DNA of 64,000 nucleotides from Marsupella aquatica (Eukaryota > Marchantiophyta). Of this stretch, positions 25,240 to 37,119 are shown piece after piece; position 1 is the first letter of the stretch; each line of letters starts with the position of its first letter. The translations under genes and the position numbers were made by a program. Below the pieces are notes generated by a model, which did no database searches, had not been told where the DNA came from, and was given only the letters and a program-made list of their open reading frames with translations. Location: the NCBI GenBank assembly GCA_973895155.1, contig OZ316897.1, positions 17,360,001-17,424,000 on the forward strand. Reading direction: 5' to 3'.

Positions 25240-27560
25240 CATCATTCTATGTTGTTCTTTACAAAATTGTCGAGGGCAGTCACATCATCTGGAGGCAACT
25301 TAAAAATAGTTGGATAGAGAGGATCCACTGTAAAAATCACAGTTGATATGACACAGTCCAAGTCAATGGTCTGTGGATCACACATATATTATAAGCAAAT
25401 TTGTTCATACTAGACCCAACCGGTGTAAACCAATTGAACACTACTTGACATGCAGCTTCGGAACCAGGTCTATCAAGTAGATCCAAAGGTTCTCTAGATC
25501 TGCAAACACTGTTACCATACTTTCGGTGGATGCTTTGCACCTGCCAATCCACCAAACATACTTTGGCCCAGATGCAGAACACACTGCTACCGGATCTCCT
25601 CTTGGCTTCTTTGGATTGGTCACATTTTGTTTTGATTTCCTTCCACCTGCTTTCCCTTTGGATGCTTTTGCTACGGCCTCTGAGTTTCGAGTTGCCCTGA
25701 CCTCATGTTGTGTTTCATCAAGGAAGAAAACACCACAGTCAGTGCCCACTGTCATGAACATAGTTGGTACACCCTCTCTATAGTTGGGTTTGTCCACTAA
25801 ATTATTGAAGTACACACTCTGTTTCACACGAGTCAATCGGTCCTTACTCAAGTGGGGGTTTCCAATCAGCAGGCTAACCAATGTACTTTTGTAGATCTGT
25901 CGCTCTTGAAAACACACAGTTGGCTTCACTTGCTTAATTGGTGCACCATACAACAAGTCTGAATGCATGATATTCATTGTTGCAGACAATTTGGAGGCAG
26001 CTTCCTCTACATGAGCGTCTACGTAACGGACAGACATCCCAGGGAAGGAACTCTCAGTCTCAGTCTCAGCGCCAGCTACAATCCCCAGGGTGGTAACAAT
26101 AGGTGAAGCTTCCAAAATCATTGTATCAATCTCAGTGACAGTTTGAGGTTGGGCTTCACCATTCAAAGCAGGTCGCACATCTCAAATGTCCAAAGTATCT
26201 CGTACATCTACAAGTGTATCCACATTGATGTCACACCATCCACCAGACTTCACCCCTTTTGACTCAACTTTCCACGGTGAGTTCCACCATAGCTTATCCT
26301 TGCAAGATGTTGAAGGATTCATTTCCAGCTCAGTTGCAGCACATTGTGCCAAACTTAATCCCTCGTGCAATGCAACCATGATTGCTGCATTTGTCTCTAT
26401 CCCTGTATAATCTGTCTGATCTAGACAGACATGAACTGCCTCTGAATCTAATTGAAGATCCATCCAAATGTTCGAATGCTTTTTGTGGCTCTTTCCAGCA
26501 CCCATCAATCCCTCTGATACATCCATTGCAGCCAATCTGTTAAGATTAGTGGCACACTCCACTAATTCTGACAAGTCATAGCTTCGCTCACGACCGTTCA
26601 TGCCCCCTACTTTTGAGAAGAATTGCTCACACGCATCTGAGCCAGTCAACTCTAGAGGCACTGGAAGATGCTTGAAGTGGTCTCGGAATTGGATTATCAA
26701 CAGAACTATAAAATGGACTGACATTTGAACATCAAGAAAGGTTTGCATACGGATACAGTTCCGCATGAAAGTAATTGGTTGTGTATTCCCCCCTACAGTA
26801 TGGTTCCCATGGAAGCACCATAGGCGCCACAGTCTGAAGAAGAAACCCACCTTCCCACAAAGTACAACCCTCTCCCGTAGAGTGAGCCGAGGGTTCATGA
26901 ATATATCCAGATAATCTCCACATATACGAACAAACACCTCAGTTCCAAGTGCGAGCTCCACCCTTGCATCCTTCCGCAGACGCAACATCCTCAGCGTAGA
27001 ACCCGCCTTACGACTACAAATCCTTTGTGCACTAGCCCAATTTTGCCTATCATTTCGTGTTACATCATCATGGTTCAGCCCATGAAGGTCATGGTCATAT
27101 AAACCTAACAGGAGTCTCAGATGACTCAGGTTGGCCACTTGAGTCCCCAGTTTCAATATCCGAGCTGAAGAATCCAATGGGTTCACTAACTTCTTCCCAT
27201 TGTGGATATAGTCTTGGTCATGTAGCCCAACAGCGTGGGTCAATGGCCCATCACCTGTCATAGAGTGGCTCAATTTCCAGCCAGGTTCCCACCCAAGGCT
27301 AAATCTTGGCCCTGCCTTCTGACAGCCAGTATAGTCCTCCAACATTAACTTCCTCCTGCGTGCATCCCGTCACTTGCATGGCCGAGTAAAGGCCCCACAC
27401 TCTCCAGACAATGAGTGTTCCACAATGACTCCAGGATATCCCACTACTCTCTAACCCAAGGAGCTTTAAATCTATTACATGTACCTGTAGCTAGTATAAG
27501 CAACCGTGGGAATCCCTCTGCAAGGGGATTGACTACTATACAACGAGCCATCTGCCCTAC
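25240..27560 (-). pseudogene. Transposase-like host protein, 3' half (interrupted by CACTA element 1)
   Basis: This is the downstream part of a minus-strand gene whose upstream half lies at 37632-40098. From 27560 the frame runs through CIVVNPLAEGFPRLL, then 26182-27345 carries HDQDYIHNGKKLVNPLD (27210-27225), RNDRQNWASAQRIC, and TGSDACEQFFSKV (about 26610-26640). The frame at 25441-26178 continues to GPKYVWWIGR, and a shifted frame at 25337-25582 continues RKYGNSVCRSREPLDLLDRP, so at least one frameshift or splice occurs near 25530. The acidic residues in EDE (upstream half), HDQD and GSD..E could form a DDE-type active site, but this is inference. I recall similar uncharacterised plant proteins but no named superfamily. 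Confidence 0.55.
27558..27560. other. Target duplication TAC, left of CACTA element 1
   Basis: TAC here matches TAC at 37632-37634. A 3-bp duplication is diagnostic of CACTA insertion. Confidence 0.9.
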
Positions 27561-27574
27561 CACTAGTACATTAT

Positions 27575-28100
27575 GAGGCCAATTTCCGATATGGACACCT
27601 TCGGATCCCTTTGTAAAATTTTTCCAAGAAAAACATCTCATCCGACTCTAAACGTATCGCAAATTCCGACTCTCAACCCATCGGATAACGACAATCGGAA
27701 GATAATCGGACTTTGCGATACAAAACTTAACGCACTTTGCGTACCCAAAAATAACGGAAAATCAGCCGTCCGATGTTCTGCAAATCGGAAATGGAAGAGG
27801 GGAGCCGATACACTTCCGATCCACTTCCGATACGTAAAGAATCGGACTTTGGGTAACTTTGAATATCGCATATTGCGTATCAAAAGGTTACGCAAAGACT
27901 GTAAATAAAAGTATCGAACATAACATTGTTATAAAGATCGAAAATACCGTTACTAGAAGTATCGGAAAGACCGTAACCAAGGGTATCGGAAAGATCGATT
28001 CTCTAGGGATGGCAAATTCCGAGTTTGGGAGAATCGGACATTCCGATATTTTTAAGATCGGAGGAGTATCGGATAATTGAAGGGGTAAAATTTCCGATTA
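27575..28100. repeat. Left subterminal motif cluster of element 1 (TCGGA type)
   Basis: About twenty copies of a short motif around ATCGGAA or its complement TTCCGAT occur in both orientations, for example near 27583, 27690, 27784, 27812, 27840, 27957, 27985, 28040 and 28066. A minority read TTGCGATA. In En/Spm such repeats are bound by TnpA. Each copy contains a CpG, so binding could be methylation sensitive. Confidence 0.85.
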
Positions 28101-28331
28101 TTAATTTTGGGGGTGTGGGGGTTACAATGTTGGGATGCATGGAAGTGAGCATGGGTAGCAAGAATGGTAGTGAGACTCAAAAGGGGGAAACCCCTGCCAT
28201 TATATATACAAAAGAGGATGGCCTCCTCTAGCATGGAAAGTACAACCTTTACATGTACAGGTGTATAATCCATCTCAACCTGCATGGTATCGTGGCCTAC
28301 CTACAAATGGTCCTATGCTAAGCTACCTGGC

Positions 28332-31109
28332 CTATCCATATGTTGGTGCATGTCGTCCCTTCCTCTTCTTGGCACGAGGGCGATAACTCTCTGGTCGGGT
28401 AGTGGCATCTGGCACTAACCCTAGGACCCTATCAATGACAGCATGAGATGCAGTTGCAGCTGTGGTGCTTGGAGCTATCGCGGTACCAACGTCACCAACA
28501 TCACCTTCTAAGTCATGAGAAGGCACTGTAACACCCCCAGCATCGGAGCAAGTATGAAATGATGCACTTCCACTACCCCCTTGGGCTGCAGAGTGGTGAG
28601 ACCCTGCACCTCCACTAGCCCCTGACTGGTGAGATGGAGTCCCATCACCAATGCCACCAACTGCAGTCCCACTCACCCTGTTGGCCCCTGAATGACCACG
28701 AGCAGTGCTCCCACCCCCACTAGCCCCTCCACCACTAGCCCCTGAATGGCGAGAACCATTCCCGCCAACAACCCCTGAATGGCGGCGAGAACCACCATGG
28801 GGCCCACTACCAACCCCCCCACCAGACCCGGGCCTGTGAGAACCACTATGGGCCCCAGTACTACCCCGCCCACCAGCACTTGCAGATCGATCAAAACCGC
28901 CCCGGCGCCCACTACCACTTGTCCCAACACCACCTCCAGCAGCTGTAGCACCCCCACTACCTCCTGCTGCTCTACGGCCACCTACATCACCATCAGTCCT
29001 CCGTCTAGAATGACTACCTCGAGTCCCTCGGGATGTGCCGCCAATCAAGCGAACAGGGGTGGGTGCCACACTCCCCTCCTCAGCCTCAGACTCTGAATCT
29101 GAGGCCCCCGAACCCTCCTCGGCTGAGTCCAAACCCTCCGACTCCTCATTTGACTCCTACATACATGTAAGCAACCATGAACCCAAGTGTTAGTGTTGAA
29201 AATGACCTACAAGGGAGTGATTATAACCATGTTGCATCAAAGGTTAGAAATATGGTTTTCAATTGTGCATATACTTACTGACCCCAACTCGTCCTACATG
29301 TGAAGTTTCAGAGCCCGCGTTCCAAATTTCTTAGCCAACTCTCTCTCAGGTGGCAAGATTGGGCGTCCATGCTCTCGCTCCTGCACCATACTCAAGATAA
29401 TAATTAACCCCCCTCCCCGGCAAATGAGAATAAAATTGAAACCCCCCATTACTTGAAATACATTATTTTAAAAGTTAATCCCTACCAAATCCCCCACATT
29501 ACTTAATGAATAATAATCCCTACCTAGCCCCACACATTACTTAGAAAAATTCCCTAACACCCCCACATCCCTTTCAACTCATGGGTATCACTACCCACTC
29601 TACCTATATAAAATACTCCCTTATTATCGTGGCCTAACTATCGCAAAAAGCAACGACAACCTAAGCCCGACACTCCTTAAAAAAAACAAACCCCCCGGCG
29701 TGGCCTAAAACAGTCAAATATTCAAAATTTTGAATTTTTCCGATGCTTCCCTAATCGGACCCCTCCACCCTAAACCCCAAAACCTAAGGTCCGATGCAGG
29801 GTCTGATTCTCAGGTAATCGGACCATAATCGGAAGCCTTGCGTCCAAAACCCATAAGAGAGAGTCCCACTCCATTTCCGACTCTTCAGCAATCGGAATAG
29901 AATCGGAAACAGAAAAAAATAAGGACACATCAAAACTTGCGATACAGGCTCGATAACAAACGCACATGGATAAGAGGGGAGGTCTGGGAGGACTTATGCA
30001 GGCATAGCCAAGGTTGTGCCTGAGGTGATCAGGGAGAGGGAGGACCCAATTTCAAGGTGAAAATTCAGCAAGGAGGCGAGCAAGGAGGAGGGGAGCAGAG
30101 GACTTACAAACTCTGCTTTGAGACGATGCGCTCCACCCTGCCCCATTCGGTGAGTAACTACAGGTCTCTTCTCCACCCTCTCAATTGCATTTTGAATGTA
30201 AAGTGGAGGGTCTCCAAGCAGTGCTAATTTGGCCTCCCATTCCATTAAGTTTTGCTGCAGGAGGGGGATGTCAACAGTCTGTCCTGAAAGGACCCTCTTC
30301 TCTGCCTCATCGAGCTCAGCCTGCCAGTGACGTCTCGCTTGCCAAGCACGAACCTGTAGCTCAGCATCAATCCAAGCAGACCAGGCATCAGCTGGTATCT
30401 CATCCGGGGGATCTCTCTGCCTGATCACCTCTGCCTCCTCCTTACAATCTGCCAGGTACTTCCTCATCTTTTCTCTCACATTATTACGTCTATCTGCAAG
30501 TGAACGTGAGATCTTCTTATTCAACCATCGATCATCCAGGAAGTAGCCATTACAGAATCGCTCCTTCACTTGCTCCCTTGCTTGAAATTTCTCCTCTTCT
30601 TTCTTCTTCCCCCAGTAGTCTAAGGGGCTGAAATTTGCCCTCAACACCTGCCCTAGCTGACTTCTGAACAAATTGTAGCTCTTTGTCATCGGAGCTCCTC
30701 CCTTATTAATGAACAATTTTGGCCGTTTGGCCCTTTCCTCTGCTCGTAGCCTCTCTTCCTCAATCCTTGCCCTCTCTGCAGCTCGAGCCTCCTTTCTAAG
30801 CCTCTTCTCTCTTTCTTGTGGTGAGAGGGCCTCCACTGGCCTGCCTTTCCTCTCCTCCTTCCTCTTTCTTTTTTTCTCCTTTCCTTTCTCTAGCCTCTCC
30901 ATGAAAGCCTTCTCTGCTTCACTTATGGCAGATTGCCTGGATTCGTCAATCAGGCCCTGGGTCAATTGAGCTGCTATGGCCGCAGCTTCAGCAGACAGGC
31001 CTGCTTGCCTCTTGAAAATCTCTGCCATAATGTCCAAGATCTGCTGTGACGGCCCTGCTCCATCTCCACCCACCCTGGCTGCTCCGTCTCCTCCCCCCAG
31101 CCGTGCCAT
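28332..31109 (-). pseudogene. TnpA-like subterminal-repeat-binding candidate, element 1
   Basis: Three exons are inferred: 30108-31109, 29279-29380 (102 nt) and 28332-29156, joined at GTAAGT donors and CAG/TAG acceptors in phase 0. The first ATG in frame is at 31107-31109. Exon 1 encodes a Gly-rich start, a long highly charged coiled coil (EKGKEKKRKRKEERKG and following), then a helical region with WGKKKEEEKFQAREQVKERF and KISRSLADRRNNVREK, comparable with the DNA-binding region of Ptta/En/Spm TnpA proteins. It ends at MGQGGAHRLKAEF. Exon 3 is acidic then Gly/Ser/His-rich and finishes with a basic RAKKRKGRH. The gene at 42758-44687 matches in exon phase and middle-exon length. A TAG lies in frame in exon 2 (about 29294-29296). 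Confidence 0.7.
29735..29965. repeat. TCGGA motif cluster inside intron 1 of the TnpA-like gene
   Basis: Around nine TCCGAT/ATCGGA copies lie within the intron, well away from either element end. Element 2 has its own motif in the corresponding intron, so the position is conserved. Binding of the gene's own product here would allow autoregulation. Confidence 0.7.
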
Positions 31110-32171
31110 TCCCCTCAGCCTCGACCTCCAATGCGTGCTCCTCCACTTTGTGTTCACTCAGCAGCTCCTCCCAAGTTGCATCCGAAACCAAGCCCGATAC
31201 AAAGACATTCGTACTTTAGTCGAGAAAAGTACCAAACCCTATTGTGCCCTCCATCCGACTTTTTAAGAATCAGAACATCCGATACTTGAACTATCGAAAA
31301 CGGGATCGGAAATAGCGATGCTTAAAGTATCGGACCCCTCTTCCAATATGATCGGACTTAGCTTGTCCATTATTTTTTATGCCTTTAAGGATGGATTTAT
31401 AATAAGTTAGTCAATGGGGGGGGGGGCTGGGGATGTGGTAAGGAAATGTAAGTTTAGTTGATGTGAAAACTTGCATTGTAATTGTAGGCCTGGTTGAGTA
31501 GCCGGATTTTGTTTGGGCGGTGGGGTTCTTGAATAAAAGCCGGTTATAGGTGCGGTAACGTCCCCCTTACAACAACATACTTTTGGGGTTGAACGGTATG
31601 ATCATTGACCCACTCACATTAAAAGTTTTGACAAATTTGTCCACCTTGTATGTGGATTTAATTTTGGGGGCCAAATAAAGTTAACCTCATGTGCGTGTAT
31701 TGTGCAGTATTTTTTTGCGGAGGGTTGGGTCGTTCTCTTTGTTTGTATTTTTGTAGGTCCATTTTTGCAATGCATTATGCATCGCGATAGGCCGTGCATC
31801 CGAAAGGTATGATATACTCCCTTTATCATTTGGAGGTGAGCACTTTAAGTATATATTTGGCTAAAGTTTTTTCATTGATGGCCACAATATATAGTGGATA
31901 TGATTCTATGGGGACATATGTATAGATAAATTCTGATGGTATTCCTTTAATTGTGCAGACATTTCGGATATTGTCTTAGCATATATTCTAAGGCCAAGAT
32001 CCTAGTAGGCATTGTTCAGTGCGGATATCATTTAGGTAAGATGCACAGTCATTATTTTTAATTATTCGCTTAGTGTAAACTAGGTTCCAATCTTGACATA
32101 TTGTATTTAGGGTACTTAATATGAGTGGGAAAGATTTTTGACATGTGATTAATTTTCACATTGATGGGCAG
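31110..32171. promoter_or_regulatory. Divergent promoter and 5' leader, element 1
   Basis: This interval separates the minus-strand TnpA-like gene from the plus-strand SET gene. Bases 31255-31360 hold five TCGGA-type motifs. Two 5'-leader exons can be inferred from donors GCATCCGAAAG/GTATGA (31807) and ATCATTTAG/GTAAGA (about 32033), each with an equivalent in element 2. A run of ten G residues lies near 31418-31427. The coding ATG at 32172 follows directly on an acceptor-like GGGCAG. Confidence 0.5.
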
Positions 32172-33492
32172 ATGTCAAATTCTGGGAGTTCCGAGTCAGA
32201 TTCTGACTCGGACTCATCATCTTCTGAGGGGGACATTCCTCCCCCCCCCCCCCTCGGAGGCCGCATCATCCTCCTCCTCCTCTAGGCCCCATTCCATGTT
32301 GGTGTGTGCGATGTAAGGGAATGGTGGTTCGTCAAGCTTGGGAGTGTATTGAGCATATTGAGAATTATGGGCAACACCAACCTGATTTACCAGGACATTC
32401 AGCTCACCAGGTATGCACCCCATACTCTCATCCCACACATTTCAATGAAGGAAACATAATTTGCCACTTACAATCATGGCCACTATCATCATATATTTAT
32501 TAATTTTGGATTTTTTTTTAATGAATACGTGCCCCGTAGGCCCCCTCCTCCATTGATCTCTAAAGAGCTATGGCTAGACACATTCTTGGCTAGTGCAAGA
32601 CGGATGCTTGCATCAACATCTACACCCCCTCCTCCTGCCCCGTGCCCCAATGGTGAGGGCGGGAGTGTACCTGTAGCAAGGGTGGAGGACATTGAGCAAG
32701 GTGACCTGGAGGTACCTCCATCTAGGGTTTTACGCACCGGCCCACGCTCCCATAGGCATAGGAGACATTATGAACCATTGGGCACTCGTGAGTCTCAAGA
32801 CCCAAACTTGGTAGGTCCGCCTATGATGAAACCAGGTGAGGGTTATGTGGTAGTGGAGGGTAGGTTGGGATTGTCATATCTCACTGGAAAGGCGTTGCCT
32901 CTTGTGAAGGACTTCTCGTCTGAGATATTCAAAATCCCTCAAGGCATACCCACTAATGCCCCTATAGAGATATGGGGCCGTCATTGGATAGTGCAGTCAT
33001 CTTCCCTTGGTGTTGATGTAGGATTTGGGTTATTTGCTTTGGAGGACATTGTGGTCCATCCAAAGCCATGGCGAAGAGGTTATGATGGGGAACACTTATT
33101 TCCTTATATTGGCCCTATATACACTGCCAAGAATTGGAACATTATTTTACGGCAACAACCATCATGGGGAGTGTATGCATTGCAAATGGATTCCGATCCG
33201 GATGAGGTCCTCAAGAGGCCTTGGCATTGTAGGATGATTGATGGTGATCCTGTGCGATGTGATAACATCGCTGGGTATATCAATAGTACCAAAGGGAGAG
33301 GACGAGGACTTCAACCAAATGTAGAGTGGGTTCAGATTTTTGGGGCACTGCCACCACCTTACTATGTGAAGCATATGGATGACCATGTTATGACTGTAGC
33401 CATTAGGACGTACTATTAGGGCTGGTGAGGAACTCTTTTGTGACTATGATTGGAACGCGTCTAAGATGGCCATACGGTGTCGTCCTTCATAG
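32172..33492 (+). pseudogene. SET-domain-like protein of CACTA element 1
   Basis: Exon 1 (32172-32410) starts with a Ser/Asp-rich segment and has CVRCKGMVV (near 32310), matching CKKCVGMVV in element 2, then a GTATGC donor. The second exon (about 32529-33492) carries a SET-like fold: GRHWIVQSS, GFGLFALEDIVV, LFPYIGPIY, then CDNIAGYINSTKG where canonical SET proteins have RFINHSC, and finally RAGEELFCDYDW in a shifted frame. SET domains transfer methyl groups from S-adenosylmethionine to lysine. The usual Asn-His pair reads Asn-Ser here, so activity is uncertain. Two lesions are visible: a 13-C run (32241-32253) puts CVRCKG out of frame, and a frameshift near 33408-33413 separates the last SET motif. 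Confidence 0.7.
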
Positions 33493-33664
33493 CACATACA
33501 AACATGTGTATATGTTCACTTTTATAAAAATATTACTTGAGTCATTCTCTAATTGGTTTCAAGAGCTATGGAGTCTTTTGACTCATTCATATATGGATGT
33601 CTCAATTGTTGGTTGAGAGACCTGGACTTATATCATTCTCATTGTTTTCTTTTGTGTATGATAG

Positions 33665-36600
33665 AATGTATTTGTTCAGCCAGATATTGAGGTATTATCA
33701 CAAGCTGTGCGACAACATCTCCTTCAGGCCATGGATGGTAGGCAAGGGGGTCAACCTTTTGAGGATATGGACATTCCATATGAACTACCTAATGCTACCC
33801 AAGAAAGAGTGGATGAGGACCGGGCTATGGATGAGTTGATGCACCAATTCATGGATGCAGATGAGGGTGATCCCCGGGGTGATCATGACCCAGGTGACTA
33901 GGAGGACATTGACTTACCTCCTCCTCATAGGCATACTCCTTCATGGAATCGACACTTGCACCAGTGGGAGGAGGCTCAAGAGCATGCACGGACTCATCTT
34001 TTTGAGGGGTCTAGATTATCTCGTCTTTCAACAATCATGTTATTACTGAACTTGCAGCAAAGACATGGAGCAAGCAACTTGCTTCTTGATGATATTTTCA
34101 GGACATTGCATGATCGTATGTTACCAGAGGGGAATAACTTGCCAGCATCATGGAAAGAGGCAAAGAAAGTGTTGAAGTCCATAGGCCTCAAGTATGAGGT
34201 CATACATGCTTGTGTGAATGATTGTGTTTTGTTCAGGAAGGAGCACTCAAATGCTCTTACATGTCCTGTGTGCAACGCGCCAAGATATCGTGAGGATATG
34301 TTGACAGGAAGAGTACCTCAAAAGGTTATGAGGTACTTTCCCCTTATTCCTCGTTTGCGTCACCAGTTTTGATGTGCAGAGTTGGCTAAGTATATGGTAT
34401 GGCATTCCCAACACCGTTCAGACACTACTCAGGATCCAACCATGCGCATGATGGTTGACTCTCCTGCAAACAGATTTGTGGAAGAGCGTTGGGGTGAGTT
34501 CAAGACTGACCCTCGTCATGTTCGCCTTGGTTTGGCATCAGACGGCATTAGCCCATTTGCACTGGCCAGAAAGGCCAAACCATACTCTGTATGGCCAGTA
34601 GTCCTCACTAACTACAACATCCCACCATGGATGGCCATGAAGAAGGGTCATTTGCTCCTATCTATGATTATTCCTGGCCCTAAGCAAGTGAAGAAGATTG
34701 ATGTATACTTGCAACCGTTGATTGAGGAGCTACAGAAACTTTGGGGGGGAGTGGATTGCTATGATGGTCGAGTGCATACAGGGGGCTTACCCCGTGAGTT
34801 TCAGCTCAAAGCCATTCTTATGTGGACCATGCATGATCTTCCAGGTACCCAACTCTTTATAAATTAAGTATGGCTTGTGCAGCTACCCATATATATATAT
34901 ATCGTTCTGTTTATTTTTTTTCCCTTTGGTTTGGTTTCAAAACTTAATGGGTTTTAATTTGTGACCATTGTTTGTGAAGGGTTTGGATATATTTCTGGCT
35001 TGCAAACTTCTGGATATCGTGCTTGCCCAACTTGTGGACCAGACTTGGAGGGAGTGGCACGCCCAAAGTCTACCACCCTGCGGAAGATAGTTTACATTGG
35101 TCACACAAAGTATCTTCCTGAGGGGCATGACTGGAGGTATGATCCATTTTTGTATGACACGGATGAGGGCCAGCCAGACACAAGACCTCAACCTTTACCG
35201 AAGGACCCAATATATTGGAAGGAGGTATGGGAGAGGGTGACTGATCCAAATGACCCATTACCCTTGGCTAGATGTGGCATGACCCGTTTGTCTGCATTGG
35301 CACAACTTCCATATTGGGAACACATGCCGATAAATCATCTATTGGACCCTATGCATATTGAGGGGAATGTTGGGAGGTCATTGATCCGCCATCTATATGG
35401 AGAGAAAAACAACAATTGGAGGGAGAGTTGTGAGGAGATGGGGATGCATGGCCTTCATGGTTTTTGGCCATCTATGGACCCTGACCCTCCCCTTACTATC
35501 CATCCCCCATGGGTTTTCACAAGGAGTGAGCGAATAGAGTTTCGCAAGCGGATAGGGTCAATGCGGTTTCCTATAGGGTATGGTGCCAATCTTCGCAAGG
35601 CATTTGGTGGAGATGACTCTCCAAAATGGCCAGTTTTCTTGAAGACCCACGATTATCATCGTCTATTGCAGCACGTTATTCCAGTTGCTATTATTGGATT
35701 GGGCAGCGAGGATCTTCGGGATGCACTTTGGTCATTGGGTAGATTGTTGAGATGGGTTTGTCAAAAGGAGGTCAACGAGGGAGAGATTGCTGCCATGGAG
35801 GTATTTGGAGTGGAGGTTGTGTGCAAGTTGGAGCGAGCACTCCCTCCTTCCTTCTTTGATGGTCAAGTTCATTTTCTTGTACATCTAGTGCGTGAAGTAG
35901 CCATTGCAGGCCCAGTACATTGTCGTTGGATGTATTGGGTAGAGCGATTCATGGGAGTCATGAAATCATATGTATCAAACCGTGCTAGGGTGGAAGGTAG
36001 CATTGCCGAACGTCACCTTGGAGCAGAGAGTATGTTCTATTGTACGAACATTGTGGCTACACTTGATCCAAATGCTCCAAGGGGTTGGATAGATGAGTCC
36101 AGCACGAGAGGCAGATTATGAAGAGGATAGACTCACTGGAGCAAAGGGAGAACGACTACTAGGCTCTGCTGAACGTCTGCAACTCACCACATTCATGTTG
36201 TATAACTCACCAGAGATTGCAGGGGAGTGGACTGCATTTTATGAGGAGGAGAAGAGTAATAGTCGTCGGCCACGCCTCTTCCCCAAGTTTCTCCGATATA
36301 TGAAGGAGAAGTTGACAGAGATTGATGCCTTGTTGGGTCAGGGTGAGAGTGTTTTGCACTTTCCGAAGGTCACCAATGACATTCGCACCCTTGTTCATGG
36401 TCCATTACTCATGGTCACGACTCGAACAGCCATGTGGTCAAAGGGGAGGCATTTTTGAATCCAACATCTTGATATGAAGAGAGCAGCAACACAAGATTGT
36501 GGGGTGATGGGGTGGTTCACCCAAGAGTCACAAAGTAGCACTTCTGACCGGAATCCAATATGTTCAATTGTGGCCCACTATGGGAAGATAGAGGAGATTC

Positions 36601-36935
36601 TTATCGTAAATTATCATGCCCATACAACCTTGGAGGAGGTGGTGTTCAATTGCAAATGGTTTCGGATGAATCTTGTTGGCCATAATCGGACCTGTGAAGA
36701 AGATGCATGTGGGTTCACACGATTGAAGACCAGTGCAACTAGTGTCATTAGTTCCAATTGGAGGACCTCAGATCCATTTGCATTTCCCCATCATTTGGAG
36801 CAATCTTTCTATCTTCCTTATCCGAATGACCCAGAGTGGTCCATTGTTATGCCTTACATCCCTCGCTCACGATCTATTGTTCAAGACAAGCCAAGTGTAG
36901 TTGTAGTAGAGGATTTGGACCCCTCATTACAATAG
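33665..36935 (+). pseudogene. TNP2-type CACTA transposase with DUF4218 and DUF4216, element 1
   Basis: This is the catalytic transposase (TnpD/TNP2 type). Exon 1 spans 33665-34844 and exon 2 runs from 34980, with donor CCAG/GTACCC and acceptor GTGAAG. Landmarks include ACPTCGPDLEGV then HTKYLPEGHD, DPMHIEGNVGRSL, LKTHDYHRLLQHVIPVAI, and LPPSFFDGQVHFLVHLVRE with RWMYWVERF (DUF4218). A C-terminal DUF4216-like region (36570-36880) follows, with HYGKIEEI and PFAFPHHLEQSFYLPYP. Compared with element 2 it is broken: TAG at 33899-33901, TGA at 34370-34372 (CGA in element 2), a frameshift near 36100, and TGA at 36456-36458. The rest of the frame is well preserved, suggesting fairly recent loss of function. 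Confidence 0.9.
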
Positions 36936-37110
36936 ATGCGACCTAGGTAAAACCCCTATATGTTTTATCTTCATGGATATCATATACATTTTGTCATGTC
37001 ATTTCACACATGCCCAAAGATTCATTGGTTGGATATAATTTTGGATACAACTGTATATAGTCCCTTGACACAATCCAAATTGCAATCCCTAAGTAATATA
37101 TGCATTTGAG
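36936..37110. other. 3' untranslated region of element 1 transposase
   Basis: This is the short AT-rich interval between the transposase stop and the right motif cluster. No frame is recognised. Confidence 0.4.
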
Positions 37111-37119
37111 TCACGTCCA

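Noticed and set aside
28673-29096. Threonine-rich plus-strand and valine/glycine-rich minus-strand frames
   Set aside because: They overlap the Gly/Ser/His-rich third exon of the element 1 TnpA-like gene in other frames and have no independent support.
33405-33492. SET and TNP2 as one fused protein in element 1
   Set aside because: Element 2 has a clean stop right after the SET motif and no good donor before it, so separate proteins are simpler. Alternative splicing is not excluded.
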